63,911 bases of DNA from Schizochytrium sp. CCTCC M209059 (lineage: Eukaryota; Sar; Bigyra; Thraustochytrida; Thraustochytriidae), in assembly GCA_000818945.1 (NCBI GenBank), contig KN805457.1, positions 56,599-120,509 of the forward strand, written 5' to 3'. Shown piece by piece: positions 10,956-19,596 of this stretch (positions within the stretch are counted from its first letter, which is position 1; each line of letters starts with the position of its first letter). Both the position numbers and the translations under genes were made by a program. The notes under the pieces are model-generated. The model was not told where the DNA came from and searched no databases. It saw only the letters and a program-made list of their open reading frames with translations.

Positions 10956-11830
10956 NNNNNNNNNNNNNNNNNNNNNNNNNNNNNNNNNNNNNNNNNNNNN
11001 NNNNNNNNNNNNNNNNNNNNNNNNNNNNNNNNNNNNNNNNNNNNNNNNNNNNNNNNNNNNNNNNNNNNNNNNNNNNNNNNNNNNNNNNNNNNNNNNNNNN
11101 NNNNNNNNNNNNNNNNNNNNNNNNNNNNNNNNNNNNNNNNNNNNNNNNNNNNNNNNNNNNNNNNNNNNNNNNNNNNNNNNNNNNNNNNNNNNNNNNNNNN
11201 NNNNNNNNNNNNNNNNNNNNNNNNNNNNNNNNNNNNNNNNNNNNNNNNNNNNNNNNNNNNNNNNNNNNNNNNNNNNNNNNNNNNNNNNNNNNNNNNNNNN
11301 NNNNNNNNNNNNNNNNNNNNNNNNNNNNNNNNNNNNNNNNNNNNNNNNNNNNNNNNNNNNNNNNNNNNNNNNNNNNNNNNNNNNNNNNNNNNNNNNNNNN
11401 NNNNNNNNNNNNNNNNNNNNNNNNNNNNNNNNNNNNNNNNNNNNNNNNNNNNNNNNNNNNNNNNNNNNNNNNNNNNNNNNNNNNNNNNNNNNNNNNNNNN
11501 NNNNNNNNNNNNNNNNNNNNNNNNNNNNNNNNNNNNNNNNNNNNNNNNNNNNNNNNNNNNNNNNNNNNNNNNNNNNNNNNNNNNNNNNNNNNNNNNNNNN
11601 NNNNNNNNNNNNNNNNNNNNNNNNNNNNNNNNNNNNNNNNNNNNNNNNNNNNNNNNNNNNNNNNNNNNNNNNNNNNNNNNNNNNNNNNNNNNNNNNNNNN
11701 NNNNNNNNNNNNNNNNNNNNNNNNNNNNNNNNNNNNNNNNNNNNNNNNNNNNNNNNNNNNNNNNNNNNNNNNNNNNNNNNNNNNNNNNNNNNNNNNNNNN
11801 NNNNNNNNNNNNNNNNNNNNNNNNNNNNNN
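10956..11830. other. Assembly gap (875 N)
   Basis: Unresolved bases, flanked by a T-rich/pyrimidine tract on the left and a run of 20 G on the right (11831-11850). Long frames spanning the gap are artefacts because N was read as open. The true length and content are unknown. Confidence 0.99.
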
Positions 11831-14065
11831 GGGGGGGGGGGGGGGGGGGGAGCGCGGAGGTAGGGGGGAGGCGAGGCCAGGCCGCGACGGGCTGCGGGGC
11901 ATGCAGGGGTCGAAGCTGGCGGGGAAAGAGCGGCCGCGGCCCGCATCGGACCCGCAGAGGTCCCGCAGCGGGGCGGCGGCGCGCGAGGCCGTACTATGGG
12001 GCGGCCGGGGAGGCCCACTTGCGAGGCGCCAAGAGCCACTTGCGAGGCGCCAGGGGCCACTTGGGAAGGTGCGGGCCGGGCCGCTGGGCCGACCCCGGGA
12101 GCTGGCCGCCGGCTTTGTTCGACTTGCGCGTGGCGATGGCCAACTGCCGCGCGGAGGATACTGCGCTTGTGCGCGCCGCGGAAATGTGGCCGCGCGAGCG
12201 AGCCGGCGAGCGAGCGAGCAAGCCAGCCAAGACACGCAGGCTGCGGCAGCTGCTCTGCGGGGTGTCCGCAGCAGGCCCTGTAAAAGTAGTAGTAAGCGCG
12301 GACCGGCCGCGCCGACGGACACGGGTGTGGGGATAGATGCGGGCCCGCGAAGGCGGCCGCAGCGCGTGCAGCCTGCGGAGCATGTGGATACATATCTACA
12401 GGCAAAGACTGGACATCGGTCTTGCGTCCTCACGAATACATGGCAGTGGCACGTAAGGAGGGATCGAGTGAGAACCTGCTAAGTTGAACGCCTCGAACCC
12501 CACACTTGGTTTAGGGCGCCAAATAGACCCGCCTTCAAGTTGCACGGAGACACACCTTACTTTTATTTTATTCTATTATATTATTAGTAGGCTTAGGCCT
12601 GCTATACCTGCCCGCGTACGTAGTATCATATTACCACTACCAAGACACCGCATAACGACGCCGAAGGCGGCATTGCAAGCTCGAACAGCGACAAGTGCGA
12701 TCACGGTCGGCGTCTCTTTTTCCCTTGCGTCGAGCGCGCGAAGAGTCAAAGCGCACAGCCGCCAGGGAGCACTCGAAGCTGGCTCCAGCCGCCGATCGAA
12801 GTCGTGGTTAAAACTGCCTGAGCACCCAAAGCGTCAAGCTGTTCTCTTTTTCTTATTTTTTAAAGAGGCGGCGCAAGTTTGGCTACAGATGCAGCTTTAT
12901 AGAGAAGCTCCGAGCAGGGCGCAGCGCGAATGGGGCGGGAATAAGACGATACAATACGAGACGAATGGTGGAGAGGCAAGTAGCTAGGGCCTATAGTATT
13001 GTTTGACTCACTGTCAAACCCCACACAAGTGAACAAGTAAAGGGCGAACCGGGCCGATTCATGAAAAGAGCGTCGCAAGAACTTGACCCACCGCGAGGCT
13101 GCTCTGAATGAGGGAAGAAAAGAGCGAAGACGGACACGCAGGAGACGAGACTAGAGCAGAAACAAGTTTAGATCTTTCTCGAGTTATAACGTTTCCCAGC
13201 GCTTGCTCTTGTAAGCTTTGCCCATTGTGTGGACGAAGCCAATCGCATGATCGTCTTGATGAAAGTCTTATGGCCGCTCATTAGATCAAAAGTGCTTTCT
13301 GTGGTTTGTCAGACTGAGAACAGACATCATTGATTGATGAATCCTTTTGCAAGATCAAGCGTATATATACGAGCCAATCCATTGTCCCGCACGAGTGCAC
13401 CCTGGGCCTGCGATGGACGACACGAATAAATCACAGACCGCTGCTTCACGCTAGCCTGACTGAAAGTCTTATGGCCGCTCATTAGATCAAAAGTGCTTTC
13501 TGTGGTTTGTCAGACTGAGAACAGACATCATTGATTGATGAATCCTTTTGCAAGATCAAGCGTATATATACGAGCCAATCCATTGTCCCGCGCGAGTGCA
13601 CCCTGGGCCTGCGATGGACGACACGAATAAATCACAGACCGCTGCTTCACGCTAGCCTGACCTTTTCCCCTTTAACCTTTTTGTGGGAAAAAGTAAATAG
13701 GATAGGGGCTTTCAAGACGAATGATGAACGAGTCTTGCATCCTTTAAAAGAAAAAAGCTATAACCAGGCCGGATCGGAGGGTGGCTCGTCCGCACCAACG
13801 GGACAACACTTCGTCTGCTTCCGCCGAGCGCAGACTCGAATATGTGACAGAGCCCATGCAAAGGGCAACACAATGGGAATGAATAAAGGGCCGCGAAGAA
13901 GTAGGAATGATGACCTCAGAAACAGGGAGAACTTCGCGCGCAATACAAAGAGAAGAGAAAAGAAAAGAGAAACGAGGACGAGAGCTCGCTTGCTTGCTCG
14001 CTCACTCGCTCACGCGCGCAAAACATCAATCTCATTCCAGGGAAAAATTTGATCGCGCGCAGCAT
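11831..14065. other. Long intergenic region with no supported gene
   Basis: The left half is very GC-rich and includes an 18-bp direct repeat (CCACTTGCGAGGCGCCA, about 3 copies near 12015-12065). The right half is AT-richer and holds the 201-bp tandem duplication listed separately. I found no tRNA-like, rRNA-like or snRNA-like sequence and no domain-bearing frame. Confidence 0.55.
13261..13661. repeat. 201-bp direct tandem duplication (two copies)
   Basis: Copy 1 is about 13261-13461 and copy 2 about 13462-13661. They differ at one base I could see (GCACGAG versus GCGCGAG). Each copy has a TATATATA core followed by CCAAT about 10 bp later, then about 60 bp with a 13-codon ATG frame. The coding role, if any, is unknown. 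It could be a duplicated promoter block or a short non-coding RNA unit. Confidence 0.9.
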
Positions 14066-15319
14066 CTAGAGCTCGAGCGTAGAGACGCGCGTAAGTGCGC
14101 GGCGCACCACCTCGTCGCTGGAAAAGATGAACTCGCCCTGTCCGACGACCTCGTTGTCATCAGAAAACACAGTCTGCAAGAAGCGGGGCAGGAGATCCTC
14201 CTCCATGTTGCGCAAGACTTCCTCCTGCGCGAGCAGAAAGAGCTCACGGTTGACGTCGCCAGCATTGATACGGTGAATAATACGCTGACCGGCCTGTGCG
14301 TCGATACAAATCTCGAGCGGCGCGCCTGGGCGAATGAAGCGGTCGTAGATTGTTCGCGCCTCCTGGTTTAGGGAACGCGCACCATCCACGGGAAGACCGA
14401 TGCGGACGCTCGCGCGGGTCCGTTCGAGCTGCTCTTGCAGCTGCTGCTCGCCCTCGTCCTCCTCGTCATGGTCTGCTGCCGCATCAACATCCTCCGCGTC
14501 CACTTCCGCGTCCGAATCATGCGCGGGGGCACCACCCGCGCGGATACCGAGCGTCTTCATGCCCTTCCACTTGCCAAGGCGAAAGACTTCACAAGTCGCC
14601 CAGAAGAGGAGGTTCTCCTCAGCGTGGACGCTGACCAGGTAGCGGTGGAAAGCGCTGCACGAGGTGGAGTCATCAAGAACAGACTCGATCGAGATGCTAT
14701 TGATGATGGTCTCGATCGAGGCCTGGCGCTTGAGTTTGGGCATGGAGACGCGGGCCTTGGCGACGGGCTCTTCGGCGGCGAGGGAGACGCGTTTCTCCTG
14801 GAAGTACGGCAGCTTCATGAGCCGCGGTCTGTACATAAGAGGCGGCTTCCACTGGATGCGGTTGATCTTCTTGGACTCGTAGAACTTTTTGCCCGTCTGC
14901 GGGTCGATCGACATGGTCCAGTCGCTGTCGGCGAGCTTGTTGCCGAGGCCGTGCACCTCCTCCTCAGGGACGGCGTCGCGCAGCGGCAGGCTCCACGACA
15001 CCTTCTTGGTCTTGGAGTTGTAGAAGAAGAACCTCCCCGTGGCATCGTCGCAGACCTGCCACCAGAACCCCACGCCCGTCTGCACGCCGTTAATGCGCTT
15101 CGGCGCCGCGTCCCCGTCCGTCGAGCTGGCCTTCGACCCGCGCGACTTGGCCGACGCCCGCGGCATCCTGCTCGCCACTAGCACCGACGCGCTCGCCCTC
15201 CGCGCCAGCCCCGACCCCGGCCCCGACCGCGGCCCCGCCCCCGACGCGCGCCGCCCCTCCGCCGCGTCCTCCTCGCCCGCGCCCCTCGCTCGCGCCCTCG
15301 CCGCCCGCACGCGCCGCAT
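14066..15319 (-). CDS. Two-WW-domain RGS protein (regulator of G-protein signalling)
   Basis: A 417-residue protein from the ATG at 15319. Residues 1-80 are Arg/Ala/Gly-rich and disordered. Residues about 84-113 are a WW domain (FWWQV, GRFFFYN, WSLPL). Residues about 134-160 are a second WW (DWTMSIDPQTGKKFYES, then WKPP). Residues about 208-383 form an RGS fold with the helices SAFHRYLVSVHAEENLLFW, ARTIYDRFI and EEVLRNMEEDLLPRFL. The RGS domain is interrupted at about 255-310 by an acidic, Gln-rich insertion. RGS domains speed GTP hydrolysis on G-alpha subunits; WW domains bind proline-rich ligands or, if divergent, serve as scaffold. The role is to end or scaffold heterotrimeric G-protein signalling, inferred from the domains. 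Confidence 0.82.
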   Translation of the reverse strand: MRRVRAARARARGAGEEDAAEGRRASGAGPRSGPGSGLARRASASVLVASRMPRASAKSRGSKASSTDGDAAPKRINGVQTGVGFWWQVCDDATGRFFFYNSKTKKVSWSLPLRDAVPEEEVHGLGNKLADSDWTMSIDPQTGKKFYESKKINRIQWKPPLMYRPRLMKLPYFQEKRVSLAAEEPVAKARVSMPKLKRQASIETIINSISIESVLDDSTSCSAFHRYLVSVHAEENLLFWATCEVFRLGKWKGMKTLGIRAGGAPAHDSDAEVDAEDVDAAADHDEEDEGEQQLQEQLERTRASVRIGLPVDGARSLNQEARTIYDRFIRPGAPLEICIDAQAGQRIIHRINAGDVNRELFLLAQEEVLRNMEEDLLPRFLQTVFSDDNEVVGQGEFIFSSDEVVRRALTRVSTLEL

Positions 15320-15385
15320 ACCGTTCTGCTCCTGCTCCTCCTCCTCTCCGAGTCCGCGTCCGCCTTCTCCCCTTCTTTCTCCCCT

Positions 15386-15428
<43 letters not shown>

Positions 15429-16277
15429 CCCCTTCTTTTTTTCTTTCTTTCTTTCTTTCTTTCTGTCTGCCTGTCAACACTCTAGGCTAGCAGTACCACC
15501 GGGTCTTCCCGCCCCCTGCTCGCGCGCGGCGCAGAACGGCGCGGAACCCCCGCCCGCCGGCGCCTTCGGCCTTCGAGAGGGCCTTCCTCGCCCAGGCGCT
15601 CGCGACCGCGCTGGGCGGCGAGCGAGCGGCGAGGCGCGGGGCTTGCGCTGGGATTCTGGGGAGGGCTGCAGCCGGCTTGCGAGCTCGCTTGCGAGCTCGC
15701 TTGCGAGCCCGCTTGCTTGCCGGCGAGCTGCTTGTTGCTGCTGCGAGGTGCGGTTGAAGCCGCGCATTTATGCAGGCTGATTGATTTGATTGATGCAGTG
15801 CGCGCGTGCACGCGCGGTCCCGGCCGCGCCAACCAAGGCACCTGTTTCCGAGCGCAGGCAGCAGGCGGGGCGGGTCGGTCCTTGACCGCGCGAAGGCGCG
15901 CAGGGCGTGCCGGCGGCTCGCGAGCGGCAGCGCCGCGTGCTCCAGGGCGGCCGGCACGCACGGTCGTGAGAGGGTGGACGAGACGCGTGCGTGCGCGCGC
16001 GCGTGCGTGCGTGCGTGCGTGCGTGGCCCTTGCACGACCCGGCGTGAAAGCGCGCAGGAAAAACAGAAACAAAAGGGCAGAAAAACAGAAACAAACATCG
16101 AAAAGAAAGAGAAAGTGTGCAAGGTGTGCACCGGCCTCTGGCGGCTGGTCCGAAAACGCGCGCGGCATGACGGCTTCGAAGCGACGCAGCGAGCGACGGC
16201 GGCCTCGGCAGCGCCTTGCACGCCGGCGAAGAAAGGCATAGGGACAGGCAGGCAGGCCCGCGGCGGCGACGGACGCA

Positions 16278-16322
<45 letters not shown>

Positions 16323-17290
16323 GCCGCGGGCGAAGGCGAGGCGCGTGCGGGGCGCGCTCGTGCGGCGCGTGTCGCGGGCGAGTCCCAGAGGAGGTATATG
16401 ATGATACTTCACGCCCAACGAAAAGCTAGCGCCCCTGGCACCCTTGGGGGCAGTAGTACTGGGAGGAGTCAGGATACAGTGGAGTAAAGGGGGTGGGTCC
16501 CTCAGCATCGTCCACAGTGGAACCGCGGTACGAAAACCCTAGGCAGGAGGAGCCCTGACCGTGAATAAAACGCAGCGCGCGCTTGCTTTGGTTCCTTGTC
16601 TGGATAGAGCACTCATCCGAGCCTGGATTGCGAATCGCAGATGCAATGATTGCAGTCTGCGGAGGGGCCGAGCAGCGCGCACACTATGCATGTCTGTGGC
16701 GAGCGATGTCAGAGGTGGGTTGATGGAAACGTCCATCGATAAGTACTGGCAAGGAAGAGACACTCGTTTGATCTCTTGCCAGCATCCATGGCAACCCAAG
16801 ACGTGATAGTGATTCGCCAAGAAAACCGGGTCGCCCTCCTCACATGTATCGATGCATGCGAAGCGTGCGACGATATCCGTGATAACTGAATCCCGAGCGT
16901 GGCGCACACCAAGAGAACGTGGCGCATGCGTACGTTTCTCTTCCTTGAAACGAGGACTTCTACCTTGAGAGGGTTCCCGGATGCGGACCGAACACAAGCA
17001 ATTGACGCTGCGGGTTCGGGGCTTTTGAATCGCGGGTTAATTGATCTTTTGCACAATTCAAAGTTCATCCATTTCGTACAAAGTGCGAGTGCAGCCTCGT
17101 TCCAAGTTTTTTACTACACAACAAATCCTAGTACTGATTGCACCTTTCCCAACCCCCTTGGGTTCATGGAAAGATAAAGACAGCGAAAATAGCAAATAAC
17201 CGTGGCTGCCTGACGGGTTTTTCCTCGAACGCTACTCATCATCAGTTCATTTTTCTTATTTAATCAGCAGTAAGCATCCCGAAAGACTTC
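15320..17290. other. Intergenic region rich in simple repeats
   Basis: It holds interrupted TTTC tetranucleotide arrays at 15375-15465, short ATTGATTG and GCTTGCGA repeats near 15675-15795, a GCGT array near 15995-16025, and a CTG array of about 14 units at 16278-16319. Frames of 150-260 codons cover it on both strands but encode Arg/Ala/His/Cys-rich low complexity with no domain. I regard it as promoter/5' UTR of the RGS gene plus 3' flank of the J-protein gene. Confidence 0.6.
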
Positions 17291-18796
17291 TCAAGAATCG
17301 AGAGTCGAAAAGGCGGCAAAAAGAATTGCCACGCGAGGATCCACGGCCCCGCGTTCGTGACGGATATGAGCTGCAGCTTTCTCAATCGCCCAGCTCATTT
17401 TCACCTCTGGCGTCAGGTGCGGAGCCACCTTTCCACCCTCCGAAGCAGAGTTTGCTTGCGCCGCACGTTGCAAATAGTTCTGCGCGGCAACAGCAATCTG
17501 GTCTTCCGTGAGCTCGGGACGAGCAATCTCAAAGTACCAGGCACCACTCGTGTGTGCTTCGGATCGAGGCTCAAAAAGCCAGAATTTGGGACTCGGGAGC
17601 GATGCCCGCGTCACCTTGATCGCGCAATTTGCCACATTGAACTTTCCTACCATTGTCGAACGCTGCTTTTCGCCCCGAAACCAGTATACGGTATCCACGC
17701 CCATGGCCGACCACTGCAAGATTCGATGCGTGGACCTGAGACTATCATCTAGCACATCAAACGAGCGTGGACGTAATCGCGGTGCAAATGGATTCTCCAA
17801 AGGTTTAGGATCCGGCACGCGTGTACTCAGCGGCGGGAGCTTGGGCAGTCCTAGTGACCGCAAAAAGCTCCGTTCCGCTGCTTCCGACGAACCACTTGGA
17901 GAGATGGTTGCCAAGTGCCGCATTTCCTCGCCACCAGAACCAAAAGTACCGCCTTCTTCTTCTTGCTTTGCAAGATGCATGTCCGTTCCAAAGATAATGA
18001 GCTGATCACCGCGTCTGTGAGCACGGGCAACGTGGCGGCCTTGATATACAAGATCGAGATCAGCGTCCGTTTGTGCAAAGCTCTCTTCGTTCGTAGCGAG
18101 CGCACCTGTTGGTGCGAGGTGCAAAAGAGGGTCCGTCGAGGTCTCGACGTATCCGAGCGCCTGTCGACCGCTAACAAGCTGTAAAACGTGAGCATGTGAC
18201 GCATCGGAGCGCACCTCCGCCTCAAACGCCCATGGAAACATAGTCTCTAGACCTTCCGACTCAAAGTCCGGAATTTGTGGTCCAACTCGTGCCATCGCCA
18301 GTGCCTCATGAAACTCTTCGCGGATGGACTCGTACAGTGATAGACCGCGACGGAAATAAGCTAGATCTTTTGACTCCCAGCCTGGCTTCCACGGCTCGTA
18401 TGGGGACGATTGCGGGTCGCGTGTATCCTGCGCAGTCGCAGTTGCCCGATGATCATTCTCGCCTCGTGAAGCGCCTTGCAAGTCGTACAAACGCCGTTTT
18501 CGCGTGCAGCTGAGCGTCTCGTACGCCTCCACAAGCTCAAGGAATTCCTCGTGGTTGTCGTTCTCGCTCGCGTCTTCGCGCGTGTCCGGGTGGACGGCCT
18601 TGACCTTGGCAAAGTACGCGAGCTTCACTTCGCCCATGCTCGCGTCCTTCCGGACTCCTAAGACCTCGTAGTGGCTTCGCCGCGCGCCGCTGCGCCATGC
18701 TGGCCGCCCCGAAGCCAAGCCCCGCCCCGTGCTGCCGCACACGTGCGCCGCGGCGCGCGGTCTTCTTCGGCCGACCTGCCCAAGCCTCGTCAACAT
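17291..18796 (-). CDS. J-domain (DnaJ-like) co-chaperone, probably mitochondrial
   Basis: A 501-residue protein from the ATG at 18796. The first 40 residues are rich in Arg, Ala, Gly and Ser with no acidic residues, as in a mitochondrial presequence. Residues about 42-107 are a J domain with HYEVLGV, a basic helix II, the catalytic HPD at about 69-71, and an AYETL/RRLYD helix. The J domain stimulates Hsp70 ATPase. No G/F region or zinc-finger repeats follow, so it is a class III J-protein. Residues about 340-490 form a conserved-looking but unrecognised region (VDTVYWFRG, NVANCAIKVTRA, WYFEIARPELTEDQIAVAA), perhaps a client-binding domain. The targeting call is from composition only. Confidence 0.85.
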   Translation of the reverse strand: MLTRLGQVGRRRPRAAAHVCGSTGRGLASGRPAWRSGARRSHYEVLGVRKDASMGEVKLAYFAKVKAVHPDTREDASENDNHEEFLELVEAYETLSCTRKRRLYDLQGASRGENDHRATATAQDTRDPQSSPYEPWKPGWESKDLAYFRRGLSLYESIREEFHEALAMARVGPQIPDFESEGLETMFPWAFEAEVRSDASHAHVLQLVSGRQALGYVETSTDPLLHLAPTGALATNEESFAQTDADLDLVYQGRHVARAHRRGDQLIIFGTDMHLAKQEEEGGTFGSGGEEMRHLATISPSGSSEAAERSFLRSLGLPKLPPLSTRVPDPKPLENPFAPRLRPRSFDVLDDSLRSTHRILQWSAMGVDTVYWFRGEKQRSTMVGKFNVANCAIKVTRASLPSPKFWLFEPRSEAHTSGAWYFEIARPELTEDQIAVAAQNYLQRAAQANSASEGGKVAPHLTPEVKMSWAIEKAAAHIRHERGAVDPRVAILFAAFSTLDS

Positions 18797-19596
18797 TTCT
18801 TCTCCTTTAGCATTTCACTACTACCTTGGGATTTTTCAGTCGACTACGACGACACACAGATACACGAGGAAATTGGGCGAGGACAGGAAATGTTGACGTT
18901 GTTATGGAAATACATGACGGTCGTTTTCCCGCCACCACATCTTTCCGCGTGCAAAGATTGCTCAAGAAATTGCTTGTGGATATGCATGCAAATGTCTCGA
19001 AAGTATCATGGCAATCCCTTGCTTGTATTTTGACAAACAAACAAAAGTATCGACAGGGAAGCCAAGACCAAAGCAAACTCTTCTAAAGATTTTTCTGACA
19101 AGACAAACGCTGATCTCGTGATGCATCGTGCAAAAGCGCGGTATACGACGCAATCGCTTCAAACCGCGTATGAACGAACACACTCCCTCACCCAAAACGA
19201 ACCGCAACACTTTTCGTGGCAACACTTTTCGTGGCAAAAAGCATAACATTTTCTTCAAGTCGTAGCCCTTCGCTCTCGTTCTCCAAGGACCCTTCATCGC
19301 TCTTTGGAAAGGCCAGCACGCAATGGTTCCGCTCCGCAACCCTCCGGATTCTCACGAGGACCCGTCCTCGCGACTCGAGTTCTCGCGATCTCTCGCAAGG
19401 CAAATAAGCGGTCTATTTCGAATAGGCCTCTTCGTGGCGGTTGCAACTCGAACCGAGACAACCAACTCGAAGACCAGACCGAGCAAACCTCGTCTCTCCA
19501 AACGAAAAAGAAAACGACGGGCGGGCGCACGGGTGCGCAGGGCTGCGCGGAGCCTCGCTTCTGCAGACGCGCAGTCCAGTGCGCAAGGCGGCAAAG
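18797..19596. promoter_or_regulatory. Divergent promoter region between the J-protein and coiled-coil genes
   Basis: The 800 bp separate two head-to-head genes and must contain both promoters. No domain-bearing frame and no TATA box in a convincing position are seen. The frame of the downstream gene is open through the last 150 bp but lacks an ATG. There is a short direct duplication (TTTTCGTGGCAACAC) near 19210-19235. Confidence 0.5.

Noticed and set aside
10537..12433. Frames of 334-622 codons crossing 10956-11830 on both strands
   Set aside because: They exist only because N was read as open codons; the flanks are microsatellite translations.
13261..13661. Possible box C/D snoRNA or spliceosomal RNA in the 201-bp repeat
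   Set aside because: TGATGA and CTGA-like boxes occur but without terminal stem pairing or known guide spacing; I could not support an RNA class.
15474..16508. Overlapping 200-260 codon frames on both strands
   Set aside because: Arg/Ala/His/Cys-rich low complexity from GCGT and CTG arrays, with no domain and no consistent frame.
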